Source: Ecdyonurus torrentis | Taxonomy: Eukaryota > Arthropoda > Insecta > Ephemeroptera > Heptageniidae | Direction of reading: 5' to 3' | Assembly (NCBI GenBank): GCA_949318235.1 | Contig: OX439129.1 | Span: forward strand, 33,179,254-33,243,253 | DNA length: 64,000 nucleotides | Shown here: positions 1 through 15,164 of the stretch, one piece after another | Position numbering within the stretch: position 1 is the first letter of the stretch | How the letters are laid out: each line of letters begins with the position of its first letter | The notes under the pieces: generated by a model | Told to the model about the DNA's origin: nothing | What the model saw: the letters and a program-made list of their open reading frames with translations, nothing else | Database searches by the model: none | Program-made: the position numbers and the translations under genes

Positions 1-39
<39 letters not shown>

Positions 40-2269
40 CGAACACACATGAGTACAATTTCTTAAAACTGCAAAAGCTATAAATATTTATTTGAAAATA
101 AATTAAAGAACTATAACTATATACATTATGTATAACAACAAAATTAAACTGAATTTCAATATTGAAATATTGACGTAACAAAGAGGTTTTTCACATTTAA
201 ATTTATTGTGGTAAACTAAAAACAATACTTAATTCTATAGAGTAATCAGAGAAGATTAAATTTATTGTAGTTATGTAGTTTATGGTTTTATACTATAGAA
301 TATTTTGTGTGTATATACAATCAAATAATTGATAGTTTATTAAATTAGTTCTGTGTGTATATAGCGATTAGAATTGATTTGGGACATGTCAGTTTATTTC
401 AAATGATTGAGTGGACTAAATATTGTGATGGTTCCTTATAATTGAATAAACTGACAAATTTATCTTGGATTGAAACAAATAGTCTAATCAATCTCAATTA
501 ATACTTATTATGTATACATTTAAAGAAGGTGTTGGATTTATTTGTGCTGTATCACTATTTGTATATATATTATAAATGAATTTTTAGAAGTATGCATTGT
601 TTTAAATTAAGGAATATGTTTGTTTTTCTTCATGATTTCTTGTGTTTTGATTTATAGGGTGTATCCGCACGACATCATATTTAATGCGCTTGGAGGCCAT
701 ACTGGAGTAATGAATAACATTGCTCAGCATATAGGACAAACTTCGTTTTTGGCTATTTTCTTTGGAAAATTATATAATATTTTGTTATGGTTATTTTTCT
801 CACATAATTGAGATAGTAATACAACCTGTTAACAGCATCAATGCTCTAAAAAATATTGCAGATTATTTTAAAACTACCCAAATGAGTCATTTTCTTATGC
901 GGCCCATGTTATTGAGTTATCCAACATGGCATCGACTTTAACATATGAATGCATAGATCCTATAGGATAGTTGTCATATAACATTACAAAAAAATATGTA
1001 TACAAAACCTATGTACTTCTGCATTTGATAGTAGGGGATTGAAAATAAATCATTTTAATTTTCCAAGAAAAAACATTATAGCCAATGAAACTGCTAGAAA
1101 TCAACACTATTATGGCCACTGAACTACTTTAATTGGTTAAAAATACTTAACAGAGAATATTCTCAATTATATAGTGTATAGAGTTCTTTAAAATGCTTAT
1201 AAAAATTTTCAAGTTATTTAATTTTTTATTTCCAAATCTTTTGTTCACACTAAATTACTCGATTAAGTTGTAAATTTTCATGAAGATTATTTTTGCAATA
1301 CGAATGAAGTAATTGTTAAGAATTCTTTTAACACGTTTATAAGAGCCTATAATTTGTAATAATGATTTTATATATATAATAATAATATATAAAAAAAAGT
1401 TCTTACTCATAAAATTTAACGAGTTAAAGCTTAATGTCGATGTTTAAAACGTGAAATTCCCATCAGAAAAGATTAGCTAGCACGTGGGCTCAGTATGAAA
1501 CTCATCAAATATTTTTTTTGTTCTTTCTTTTTATTTTTTTATAATGTAAATTCAATCAATCAATTTTGTTAATCATAAAATATAATTTACTGTCACTACA
1601 GCCGTAAATTTAGATGTGAACTTAAAAGTGATGTCATTTATGTAAATCTTTCTATTTCAAAAAATATATATATATATAGTAAATTATTATTCAAGCAGTG
1701 ATAAAAAATATTTGTGAATATTATATCATTATATAACCTAAAGCTAATGAAATTTAAATACAAAAATTGTAAAGTCACTTTTAACAATATTTTATGTGAC
1801 AAAATGTTACTTCTATATTTATAATAAAAGCAGAAAGTTTTATTTTATATATTTATGAGTCCAGACACCTGTATTTTTGATTCTGTTTTGAAATATTGCA
1901 AACAAATATTATGATTTTCGACAGTTAAAATTATTATAAATTAACATTATTTTTATTTCTAGCATGATTAAATTATAAATTCAGCAAAGCAAAAGGAAAA
2001 AAAAAAGTTGTTTCATAAAAACATCAGAATACTGATTTTATATTATGGAAAAAGAGAGAGAGAGAGAGAGAAAAAAGAAGAAGATAAAGAAGAAAATCAT
2101 TTTTATATCTATAAAAATTTTCAGCATACCATTTTTTATTATAATTGAATTGCGATCTTTTTATGCACATACTAATATATTTTTATTATAATATATATTC
2201 TTATTTATAATATCTCATAAACAATGATAAAAATTCCATAGTTATATGTATACTAGACATTGGGAAGCG

Positions 2270-2310
<41 letters not shown>
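2270..2310. repeat. Poly(A) run, 41 bp
   Basis: Forty-one A followed by CGAAAGAAACGAAAGAAAAG, a degenerating GAAA repeat. Confidence 0.98.
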
Positions 2311-2311
<1 letters not shown>

Positions 2312-2440
2312 GAAAGAAACGAAAGAAAAGAAAGAGAAGTTTAATGTTTGATAAATTCGTTTATCGTCTATTAATCACAAGAGGTGCGAGCGCCATGCTG
2401 TGAAACGAGCTACAATATTTTTTCTATATGAATTCCTTTT

Positions 2441-2471
<31 letters not shown>

Positions 2472-2643
2472 ATATTATATATACCTTCGTCGTGACTTCA
2501 CCCAATGACAACGTGGCGTATATCTTATAAATATTATGCCTATATGTTCCTTTGAGTCACGCCCTCTTTTCTCTCTCTCTCTCTTGCTCACTTTTTGAAT
2601 CGTTCAGTTATTATTATGATGAAGTTGAGAGAGACTGAGAGAG

Positions 2644-2646
<3 letters not shown>

Positions 2647-2688
<42 letters not shown>
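2647..2688. repeat. (GA)n microsatellite
   Basis: Near-pure GA repeat followed by a short (GTAT)n block. Confidence 0.97.
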
Positions 2689-2690
<2 letters not shown>

Positions 2691-2865
2691 GTATGTATGT
2701 ATGGAGAAGCAAGCAGAAGAGAGAAAACGTTATTAAATTTTGATGCTGCCTCGAGGACGTCTTCACACCTTACTGTGTAAAATTAATTGCTTTTTCTATA
2801 CGTCCAAACAGCTCTATTACCTCTTGCTTTTCTTGCTTCGTTTGCTTGCGTGTCGGCGCAATATG

Positions 2866-3044
<179 letters not shown>

Positions 3045-4767
3045 AAAGCTATACAAGATAATCATATCTTAAAAAGGAAACTGTAAAAAATTACTTATCA
3101 AATTGGATAGTGATGTTGATGGTATTATTAAATAACTTTATTTTTTATTTAAATGACTTGAATAATTAATTTTTTGTTTCTTGTTTCTTTTCATTTTCTT
3201 TTTTTTTATTATTATTATTATTTATGTATATTGTATTGTACGTATATCTTATATAACAAATTTATTTTATACATATATTATGATGTATGATATACCTGGA
3301 TTATTCATGACTTTAAATAGAAATATAATTTAAAATTATTATATGTTCATACAATATATAAATGTAAAAATAATCATTTTATAAACTTCTTCTTAAACAA
3401 AATTATTATTATTTTAAATTAAACTCTTTATGTTTTAAGTCATAAATTTAATGTTAATTAGCTATTTTTACACTTTCTTTTTTTATATATAATTCAATAT
3501 ATTAATGTAAACATAGCAAATATTTTATTATACAACCAAACTTTTTTAATGCGGTATAATATAAAAGTCAGAATTTTGTAAAAATATTTATATATTATGA
3601 TGTAAAATATTTTTTATTCTTGAATATTTTATTAAATTTTATAAACTTTTATTATATGAATAATATAAAAATTCTTTATGTCAAATTAAATTAAAAATCT
3701 AGACATAGCGTGAAATTTTTATAGTGAAGAACATCTTTAGACATACTGCTCGTAAATTTGACCCACGTAAAAAATTAATAATAATATATATTAAATATTA
3801 TTTATAATGTCTTAATTTTACACTTGGCTTTTTGAACAGCAACGTTTCGTTTTAGAGGAAAAATTACTTTATTATATAAATGAATATGAAAGAGTTTTTT
3901 TAAATGCAAATTATTATATATTATCTTTGATTACACAATTCTATAAATTAATTATAAACTCACTGGAAACCAAATTAGTTCTTAATAATAATCATAAATT
4001 AAAATCAAATAAAAAAAATTAAATCGATTTCATTTAGATATTATTTTTTGTTTTCAACTTTGCAAAAAATAATAAATAAGACATTTTCAAGTTAACTATG
4101 TTAAATTTCTTAATACAAATTATGCAAATTATAAGTTGTAGAACAAATGTGAAATCGACATGGCAAAATTTATTACTAGAAATCAAACCTATAAGTGTTT
4201 AAGCTATTAACTTTTTTTTTTAAAGTTAGATATATACATTGGATGTTAATATAATATAATTCGTTATATAGTTACAAAATTTAAATATATATCTGTTGAA
4301 TAAAATGTAATTTAAAGTAATTGTTTTTCAATATATTAACAACTATATCTTTATATATATCTTTTTTTCTATATCTGCTTTCTATATTATAATGTTTATA
4401 GATTTTGACAGTTAAACATAAGTTTATTATGATATTTTGAATGTTATACAATTATATTTATATATACATTAAAAATAATATATTAAATTTGCTCTAAGCG
4501 ACAGTTTGATTTGGTGAGAACATTTTTTTAGACTACAATTTTTTTTTTATTTCTTTGTTTGCAGATTTAATAAACACAGCTATGGTGTTGGAAAGTTTAA
4601 TAATTTTTTTTTGTTCATGTTTGTAATCTTTATTATATCTTTATGCACCTGCCGATGATATATCTTTAAAAAATTCTATTATTTACCTCTAATTATCAAT
4701 TAAATAATAAAGTGAGAAGAAAATACGTAGATCTTTTGTATCTTGAAGTAAATCCACTTTATTAATT

Positions 4768-4773
<6 letters not shown>

Positions 4774-4806
<33 letters not shown>
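4774..4806. repeat. (GA)n microsatellite
   Basis: AG repeat of about 16 units, with one early AAAG interruption. Confidence 0.95.
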
Positions 4807-4810
<4 letters not shown>

Positions 4811-5485
4811 CTTAAAAAGTTTCACACTTAATTTTGCATTTAACAAATTTCAAAGTATAATAGACACTTAAATTATTTTCTATTATTTTAGTGAACTATT
4901 TATTTTTTTTATTTTAATACATTATAAATGAGTTCATTTACTAATTTAACTTAACTATACTGTTATTAAGATAAAAGGTTTATAATATGATATTTTATTA
5001 TTTTAAAACTAAATGGATAGTCATTAAATATATGAAAATTATTTATATAAATAAATTGTTTATAAAAAGTAGATCGTTTATCGCCCTTTTTTTTATATAT
5101 ATTTACTGTCACGAAATGATAAAAAAAAAATCAGTAAATTATTTTGGACATCTAAAATACTATGATAATAACCCTTATTTTATTAAAAAAAAATTATAGC
5201 TGCATGCTTTATAAACATTAAAATTATTAAATAAGTTATTGTTAATTTAAATAATTGTAGAGTATTTGAAGGGATTTATTACATGTAATATAAACCTTCA
5301 TAGAAATTGTTTTCACGATTATGACCTAACCTGCACAATGACCTCGATTTGTCCTATTGTTGAGAGTAAAAGAATATTGTATATTGTGAAAATGTTGTAT
5401 AGTTTGATGAATGCATTATTATAAAGTTACGTGTGATATTTATTCACCTTTGAATGAAAAAGGTGTTGATAAATTATTGTGGCAG

Positions 5486-6601
5486 GTCAGTGTTTGGAAG
5501 TGAGTTTGCACCTGGACCAAATGCATGCAGAGCTGTTCAATAATGCATGTCATGTAAGAAAGGTAACCCAACAATATCTATCTCACATTTTGTTGTTATG
5601 TAAATTACAATATATAAATAATACTTATATAGTTACTGCAAAGGTATAGTTAATTAGAATTAATAGTAAAAATTATAAGAGATAAAAATTACTATAAAAT
5701 ATAATTTACTATGTAGAATTTCTTGTAAAAGTATAATAATATATATTTTTATTATTAAAGGAATAGACCAGAAGAAAACATAAGCATTTATATCACAAAA
5801 CACTTGATGGGGCATGGGGCTTACATAAATAACTTTAGTTTGTCTCAAAACCCAACTGTATATAGCACCGTAGCACTGTGATCAGAAAATTTCGATTTTT
5901 TCCAACCCGCACAACATTTTTTACTAATTTTTGCATGTTTTTGACGTCAGAAACATAAATAGTCACGCAAATTGCATAATCTACAGTATTTTTACGCTCT
6001 CTCGTGGGGCTACCTTAACATTCTGGTAAAAATTGTCATCAATTTTGAAGATCACATTTCGTGTTTATTCATTAAAAAGCACATGCTGTTTTATGTAGTC
6101 TATGGCTTTAATAAAAGATAAACCTATTGAGTGTACTTTATTTTCTTTAATTTATCAGTTAGTTGCAATTTAACTGCATTCTGTGTATTCTACAATACCC
6201 ATAAAGTGATTCAAGTATTTAGAATCAATAATAATATAATTATAGTAATTTATTTTTCGAAGTACTGATTCCTGTTTGTTATAAATACGTACGCATATAA
6301 GGTTTCAAAAGTTACATTTAATTTTGTTAGTAAAAAAAAATTGATTTTTTTTAAAAATATTGTACTATTTTTTTTTCTTTTTAATGCGTTGCTAATTTCG
6401 CAACAAAAAAAAAAAAAAAAAAAAAAAAAAAACGAAAACCATAATTGTTAAAATAATAATAATAATGAGAAGCTGATGTGTATTGCACTGCCATAAATAG
6501 AAATATGTTATGCAATTCACATCTTATTTTATGTTTAGCCTGATGAATATACAACTTTTATTCCACCTGCAACCTTGCACCCTGAACGAGTGCATCACTA
6601 A
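5486..6601 (+). CDS. Probable last two exons of an unidentified plus-strand gene
   Basis: Exon 5486-5562 follows GTGGCAG and ends AAG|GTAACC; it reads CLEVSLHLDQMHAELFNNA and onward without a stop. Exon 6539-6601 follows ATGTTTAG, enters in the matching phase 0 and reads PDEYTTFIPPATLHPERVHH before TAA. Both are richer in GC and in varied codons than the surrounding DNA, and they are phase-compatible across a 976 bp intron. The joined C-terminal fragment is about 46 aa; I do not recognise the family. Upstream exons were not found with confidence; the first exon here needs one base from a preceding exon. Chance splice signals in AT-rich DNA remain possible. Confidence 0.5.
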
Positions 6602-7989
6602 ACTTAAATTATATGCTTCACTTCACTATAAACGTTTGAAATTTTATATTATGTGTGCTTCATAATAATTTATAATATATAATAATTTAATAGTTAGTAA
6701 TATTACTATGTTCCACACATATATAAGATATACATCAAGCAGAGCTGAAGTAAAAAAAAATTATAATTTTTTAATATTATTATTATTATATTTTAACCCA
6801 GGTTATATTTTTACATTTAAACATAAATTATATCAACTTAACTTTAATGAGAAATAATAAGTGGCATTATTAACATGTAATTCTTTATTTTTTAAAGTGT
6901 TGAGATGACAGAAATTTATACAATGAGTTTGCCAGCTGAAATTTTTAAGAAATTATTGCACCAAATTTATGACTTATGTCTAAAATATATAATTTAAAAT
7001 ATTTATCACACTCATATATTTTATCGTAAATTAATTAAAATTTGTTGTTTTAAAAAATCATTTGTTTCAAAATTTGCATGAAAAAAAAATAGTTGATGTA
7101 TTATAAAAATTAGTATTAAGGGGGTAGGTGACCAACTGATATCTCGCAAACTAGGACGGTTGCGAATAATAATAATAACACAAAGTAAAGACCCAAACAG
7201 TTCACAGTATAAAAAAAAAAAGTTACAATCAGCGTTGGTATTGTCAAAAAATATAGCAGCCTTTATGAACATTAACAGGAAAAATGGATACAAAAAAATG
7301 TATATTAAAAAAATTATAAATAACAAATAAATATATATATAACATAAGAATATAGAATTAAGTATAAGTAAAAATTTCCAAATTTGAGTGTGTATTATGA
7401 ATGAATACACCTACATAATAAAAATTTGTATAGTGGAAAAATACATAAATTCAATAAACAAAAAAGGCTAAAACTTAATTGTATTTACAGTATACTGTTT
7501 GCCCGATTAATGAATGAAAAGAAATTTTGAATTTTGTAGTGCAACGTCAATCGGTTGCAAAATAATAATATAATGAAATAAATAAAACTGTTATAATTTA
7601 ACTATAAATTTAAATTAATATTTTAATATATTTGGCTGATAAAATAATAATAATAACATGGTTTTTATTAAGAGGCCGCATAAGGAACAAGCCCACTAGC
7701 GTGGTCCTCTGACATTACAGAGCGATTTGCAGAGCATGCAGAGTAATTATAAATACAATATAATATATAGATTAGTTGCAGTAGTTTATACTCTAAGACA
7801 TCGAGGTAAATATGTACACTTAATAATATAACATTATACGTTTTGAGATTTTACATTGACGTAATATACTTTGAATTGAATTTTTATCTGCTACATGGAT
7901 AAAAATGAACACGTAACATAGTGCTTGGCCATTCAGCAACATATTTATGTAACTATTATGTTTTATAGTAACTATGCATCATATCTAGA

Positions 7990-8211
7990 GACCAGATTTT
8001 TAGGTGAAAAATCCTGCAGGTGTGTTACTTGCAAAAAATGATAAGTTATTTACCTGCATCACAACCTATACTGTGAGTTTACACAATTATTATTTCTAAG
8101 CTTTTTAGTAGTGAAGTAGTAATTTTCATAAAAACACAGTAAATTGAGAAGCAAAAAGCCTAACTATCAAACTTGCAGGCGTAATCATAATTTTCATCTA
8201 AAAATCTAGTG
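7990..8211. mobile_element. Possible MITE with imperfect inverted repeats
   Basis: The left end (CAGATTTTTAGGTGAAAA) is the near reverse complement of the right end (TTTTCATCTAAAAATCTAG), and CCTGCAGG is matched by CTTGCAGGCG inside the arms. The TSD is not clear. Confidence 0.45.
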
Positions 8212-10162
8212 TGCAAGTCATATCCCATATCTATAAGTTTCTCAGCATACTTTATTATTTACAGCATAAATACAATAATTGTTTATGATGTTCTAATATA
8301 GCAGTATTTATGCTATACTGACATGAATGTAGCATAAATTACGTAATTTCTACTTTTCGTGTGCATAGTACTATACTTCATAATATTACTCATAATTCAT
8401 AATATAATTTTACCAAAATGATATGAAAGAGATCTTGTTCATATCCTTTAATAAGATTACCTTTATGTGGATACAGCTGCAATATAACAAACTTTCAGTG
8501 CTGACATAGTAGATCCACACCCTATATACAAAATTGCTAGATAAACAATAAAATCTTATTACACGTCATTAAATTAAATGAATGAAACAATAGCCAAACC
8601 AAAATCTAAGTAATTATTAATTTATCAATTTTTTCTTTATGTTACATTAAATTATAAACTATTAATAATAATAATAAGAAGAAGAAGAAGAACTTTTTTT
8701 TTCTTTTTAATGATTTAAATTATGAACACATATTAAAATATCATTATCAATGCAGAGAGAATATTATTATCTCTAATTTTGGAGTGAAAAAGGGAAAAAT
8801 ATAAAATTCATTTAATAATTACATTGTGTACAACACATCTTATTAAAAATGTAGTAAAAGCGACGTGTAATCAATTTTCTTTCGACCTCCCACCGCGAGA
8901 CCTAAGATTTTTTTTTAACTATACTTGGGGGCTAAAAAATTTATAAATAATATTATTTTTTTTAAATTTACTCTCCCTCTATTTTATATATATTAATATT
9001 TTTTTAACAGAAGAAATATTTGCCCTTGAGGATTTTATGTTTGTTAATTGTTTAAGGGAGTTGCTTCTTGTGTTATTATTCTTCAAAATTACATTAAGGA
9101 GACTGCGTGTTCCATTTGTCCTCATATAATTAGCACAGGGGCTAAAAACTTTTTTTTTATTTTTTGTTATATCTTGTCTTGCATGTTTTGGTTCTCCAGG
9201 GGGATCCGAAAAAAAAAAAAAAAAAAACTTTGCTCTCAGCTTCTTTTTTCTCCTTCTATATAACCATCTGTGGACCTTGTATATATATGCCTTGGTAGAA
9301 AAATAGCCGCGTTTTTCATAGGTATCCCGCAGGGTTCCACACCTAGCTCTACAATAATGATTAAAAGAAAACGACGACTTGAATGTGTTACTACATAGGT
9401 ACAGTAAAGAAAGAAAAAAAATATGTAAAAAAAATATTTATATAAAATTGGCACCTGTATATCTCTCACCTTTAGAATAGTTTTGCTATTATTTAATTAT
9501 AACATATAATATATAACATAATAAAAATATTATTAACATGGTTAGTTATATAAAAAAAAGTTATATAGTAAATTTTCATTGTATCGATATGTATAATAGA
9601 ACCTATAAATTTGACAAATTACCCTTCATATATTGTTATTATAAAAAAATGAATGTACTGTAACGAAATATTTATAGATGGAAAGCAGAAGGTGTTGGCG
9701 TTTCTAACTACTTAGCCAAGTCTCGTTATTACGCTTCATTCACTTGTTTTATGTCATAATTTCACGTATGCCATCTCATGTAGACATAGAAATATCACTA
9801 TTTCGTGATTCAACTACCTTCAGCTTATTTGTCCAAATTATAAGAGTGACAGTGGTTTATATAGTTGCTTTCTTATGATTTTTTACTATGTTCGTGATAT
9901 AAAAATATCCATATTTCAAATACATTCTCTTGATAAATTTTATTCTGTATATTTTTATCTATAACTTTTATATAGCATATACATCATAGTTTACAAATTA
10001 TAAATTTATTAACACCGTAACAATCCTAAATGTTACAATAATCTAAATTAACATTTTTATTTTCTAAATCTGTTAAGTAAAATAATTACATATTATTATC
10101 ATGCATATATAAAAAAGTGTTCAGGGACCTAAAACTGTGAAAATAGTTCAAAATCGTAAAAC

Positions 10163-10480
10163 TTAAAGGCATAGAACACCTTGAGCAAAAAACTTGTCTT
10201 ATATCCAAACATATCTAAATATCAACTTTGATTTGGCCTAAGTCATTGATTTTTAATTTTATTTTCCATTCTTAAAATGGCAGCTGCAGGTTTATGACGT
10301 CAAAGCTCACTAGTAACACAGGCGTGGAAACAGGCAAGCTGTGACGTCATAAACCTGCAGATGCCATTTTGTGAATGGAAAATAAATTAGAAATCAATGA
10401 CTCCGGCCAAATCAACGTTGATATTTAGATATGTAAGGATATTAGACATGGTTTTTGTTCAAGGTGTTCTTTACCTTTAA
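10163..10480. mobile_element. Foldback MITE flanked by TTAA
   Basis: This 318 bp element runs from TTAAAGG to CCTTTAA with arms of about 140 bp. Paired blocks include AGAACACCTTGA with TCAAGGTGTTCT, and CTGCAGGTTTATGACGTCA with TGACGTCATAAACCTGCAG. TTAA at both edges is the target preference of piggyBac, so this could be a piggyBac-derived MITE. TTAA is also common by chance in AT-rich DNA. Confidence 0.75.
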
Positions 10481-12954
10481 TGATTTTTTTCTTGTGTTTC
10501 CGTCAATTTGTATGTATACACAAAAACGTGAATAATAACAAAAAAATAAAAATGCAGGATGTTTCATAATAAAAATGATACACAAATTACATGCTCTACT
10601 CTAATGCTATAAGAAAATGTAACATAATTCATCCTATTCTAGTTTATATTGAATTATATTTATAATGAAGAGATCTCATTAGCACAATGTTAATGCAACA
10701 ATATATCTCACTATAAAGTGGCTGAGTTGAGATTCCTTTTAAACTAGCTGAGAATTTATCGTGAATTTATCAGCGGGGAAGAAAATACTTTGATCACGGG
10801 GCAAAAGTGACGTTTGGGTGACCCCCCGGGGGTACATATGCCAGCCCCCGGAAATCAATTCTAAAATAACTAACACCTTTTTTTTTTAATATATATATAT
10901 ATATAGCTGCTTTGCGTGTCAGAATAATTTCTTCATAATATAATAGAGTGAGAAAAATTTATTCTCTACATCAAAAGCTATAAGTCTTCAGATAATTTTT
11001 CTTTATATATATTATATATAATATAATATTTTTAATTTATTTTAAACATAGTTATTGTCATTTAAAGTATGCTTATGCTTATGCGTACATCCCAGGTGAA
11101 TGTTTTGTGTAGAAGAAGGATATTATAATATATAAAAAAATAACGTCAGTCAAGAAGATGTTTTATTTTTTAATATTATATTTTATTTCTTTGTCGGTAG
11201 GGAAACATTTTTGTTCAAAAGGAAAAAAGCCTTTGAACAGGAGGTTGAACTTTTGACATTTTAGACAGAAATGAAGTCTTCATTTTCCCGAAGTATAGAA
11301 TTATATATACAACAAATTATTATTATATTAATAACATAGGGGGGGTTGAAATTTTATAACCCTTATCATTTCAATATTTAATAATATACATACATAAATA
11401 ACATAAACGTTTTTTTTTTTTTTTTTTTTTTAATTATAAAAAATTGATTTTTTATATTATACTTATCTATTTACCCTGCAGGTAAAAAATACAACCGAAA
11501 GTTTTCTAGTAAGTGATAAAATTTTTAAATAAATTTTAAAAATGAGACAAACTGACGTAAAAAATTAAAAAAATAACTTTATTAAAATTTAAGTTAAAAA
11601 TTTAATATTACAAGTATGAGATAAAAAATTTATAATATAATAAAGCATGAAACTTTAAAAAAGAATGTGTATTTTATATTTAATTGAGATATCTATTTTT
11701 TTCCTTTTTTAAGTGAGAGAGAGAGAGAGAGAGAAATAAAAAAAGGTGTATAAAGCGGTTTTTTGGTTTTGTAAGAAATGGTCGATATATACGCGAGTTG
11801 CGATCGAGGCGTGTCAAGCCAAGAAAGCCGTGGCGTGTAAACCTCTGATAAGGTATATACCAGAAAGCAACACTGCATGTAGGTGTGGATGCCAAGTTAA
11901 ACAGCGTTTTTCTTCTTCTTCTACAGAAAAAAAAAAGTAAAACAAAAATAATAATAAAAAAAAAAGTTGGACACGACATTACACGTAATTAAGACTCGTT
12001 ACGTTAGAGACTTGGTGGCTTATCTGACTCAGCTGTAGTAAGGTGGTCCACTCTGTATCACACATTTGTATAATATACTGTAAACCTAAAGTGAAGAAAA
12101 TATCAAGTAAGGTGTGGTCTTATTATAAAATTATATTACCGGTATATTGCAAATTTACCGGTAAAAATTAAATGTTTTGCAAATAGACAGTATATCAGTA
12201 TATATTAGGATTTTTTTAAAAAAAAGAAATATTAAATAATAATTATAAATATTATATCAGTTTTGACGGTGTGAATATTATAAAGTAAAAAAAAAAAAAA
12301 AAAAAAAAGGCCTTGTTTTTTTATCGAACAAGCAATAAACAATCAAACAACTAAAACACACAAAATGTTTTTTATTTTATTTGACATTGATTACTTAATT
12401 TATTTTTAGTGTATATTATTATTTTTTTATTTTTAATTCACTGTTGTTTTTAAAGTTTTTAAAAGCTATACAACATGATGCGTGGGATTTACACTTCTCA
12501 AAAAAAAAAATGTATATTATATAAAAGAATATTGTCGTTAATGAGGCGTTAAGATGGCGCGCTAATAAAAATTCTTTGCACTTCTCAGGAACTAATTGAG
12601 AGGTTCGTGTTGATAGAACAAGGTGCTGCTGTGCCATTCGTCTTGTTGTTTTTTTTTTGTCTTCTTTTTGCCATGTGAAAGATAAGAGCAACACATTGGT
12701 GGAGACTTGATAACACTCACAACTCTCAGCTACTTCGTTCGCTTTTAAGCAGGTGTCTGTTGCTCTGTTTGCAGTGACAACACTTTACATTGGAAACAAT
12801 AAAACTTTTTTCCCACCATTAAATATAAATAATACGCCTTAATATACTAATTAAGTATTATATTACAAGACAAAAATTAAAAATTATAAAAACTTGATAT
12901 AACAAAAAAAATATATATCATGTAGTTTCTGAAAGTGAGATATAGAGGGAGAGT

Positions 12955-12958
<4 letters not shown>

Positions 12959-12996
<38 letters not shown>
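12959..12996. repeat. (GA)n microsatellite
   Basis: Pure GA repeat of about 19 units. Confidence 0.96.
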
Positions 12997-12999
<3 letters not shown>

Positions 13000-13561
13000 A
13001 AAGAAGGATATTTTATTTAAGATTCATTTACAGAAAGATAATCATTTTTGCTACTAAAAATACAGAATTCATAAAATAATAGTTCTTTATTGGGTTTAAA
13101 TAGTGAATGGTACATAGAACATATAGGTACATATATATACATAATTACATATAAACAATTGTAATTCAAAAAAATGTTTATATTTCAATATACGCTTCAA
13201 GACAGTACTATAAACAAGACTAATACTATATAGTTAATACTTTCAAACAAAGTTGTTAAAAATAAATATATAAAACGCTACATCAAAGTCTTTATGTCAT
13301 AATATTCCTATAATCATATATAGCAATGTGTGTCATTAATTTAGATGTATTGAGGCGGTGTTGTGTGTTTGTGTGTATGTGTATTTGTCAACTTTGAATT
13401 TTTTGTGGTAGCTACAAAATGATTTAAATTGCAAATTATAAACAATTTGTTGCTTTTGATATCAATGTTATTTAAATTAAGTATATAGCTCATCGCTTGA
13501 TCAAAATTTTATACAATATTTTACTACTTTTCTTACAAAGTATTTTTTCAATCAACTTTGG

Positions 13562-13600
<39 letters not shown>

Positions 13601-15131
13601 TACTATAGGTTTTTAACCACTGATGCCGGTCTATCTGAAAAACCGGATAAGACTGATTAGAAATATTTACATACCTCCAAAGATTTGAAAGGTTCACGGG
13701 AGCATTTTCTTCTCTTTTTTTACTGCTTTGGTACGATATTAATAAATTTGCCAATTAAAAACACAAATACTGTTTGGATTTTATATATAAAGATCTAAAT
13801 TATAATAAATTACCATTAGAGATAAGACTAATTAGAGATTTCAGTGTTTGAAGAAATTGAAATTGTTCTTATTAAATAATTCATTTTACAACTTACAAGA
13901 ATTTTATGATTTTTAAATAATGTATAATAAATATAAAAAGAAAAAAAAATGTTGACAAAGTCAGGGCCCTAGAGTAAGCCCACAGCTATGTTTTTATTGA
14001 TTTTAATAGTAATATAAATATGAATGTAAAAGTAGCACTAATTGTACATATAGTATGTAAGTGTTTTGAATTTTTCTGTCTGCTAATTAACCTTGACGAA
14101 TACGATGCATATTGTATACGATTGAAGGAAAGAGAGAAACAAAGAAATTTTGAATTTGAATATTTAAAAGTACAGATTATTTTTGTACAAACTATGTATA
14201 CTCTTTTTAATATATTCATTTTTTTCTAAATTGGACACCTATGTCAATATTATACTGTTATATGGGGAAAGATAATTATATTAATTATAAATAAAATTAA
14301 ATTGGACGCATTCAGCGGTCATGAGTATGCTTTATTATATCCTTTGCAGGACACAGAAAAAAATTAAATTAACTTAATGATCAAAAGCAAAACAATTGAA
14401 TACTTTTTTTTTTTTTTTTTTTTCACAGCTGCCGGCGGAAATTTGAGTGCGTTTTAATCAAATATAAATTTAAATTTACATTGTATTTTATAAAGAATTA
14501 ATTTCGCAACTTTTTTTATGTAATTAAATTTCAATTACTTTTGTTACCATATAACAGGAATAAAAGTTTTCAGAACAAAAATGCAAGCAGGTGCATTTAA
14601 AAAAAAATAATAATCATATGTTATATTTTTGGTTCATTATTATATTTTATTATTAACTCTGTAGAATAAAAAAAAAAGTGAATAATTTAAAAATAATAAT
14701 AAATTGAAACAGGATGTTAATATTGATTATAATTATAATTTTACTAATGGTTACTATGATACTGCTCGCATAGCATATAGGATGATATAAAATTAAGGTG
14801 ATGCAAAGAATAAACATACGCAAATTAATTATATATAAATTTACAAACACGTTTGAAAGTAAATAAGTTTTTAATTTAAGGTATACATAGACATAATTGC
14901 CTTAATGCTTGAGTTTTTTTTAAATATATTATTACTTTACAGCTCATAATTTTTAATTATAATTTTCTTTTTTAAAAAAATAATTTATTTTTATAATTTT
15001 TGTATTCATTTATGTTTCAACTTAACTTGATATTAATGAATTTTGTTAACGAATAGTTTGCACTAATGTATGAAAATACATGTATATTTGAATTTTGAAA
15101 ATTTATGTTATAAATATATTTGATTTATGGT

Positions 15132-15164
<33 letters not shown>

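Noticed and set aside
655..703. Exon-like block after TTTATAG, reading VYPHDIIFNALGGHTG or IRTTSYLMRLEAILE
   Set aside because: Two frames are equally open, the donor is weak, and the phase does not fit the exon at 5486.
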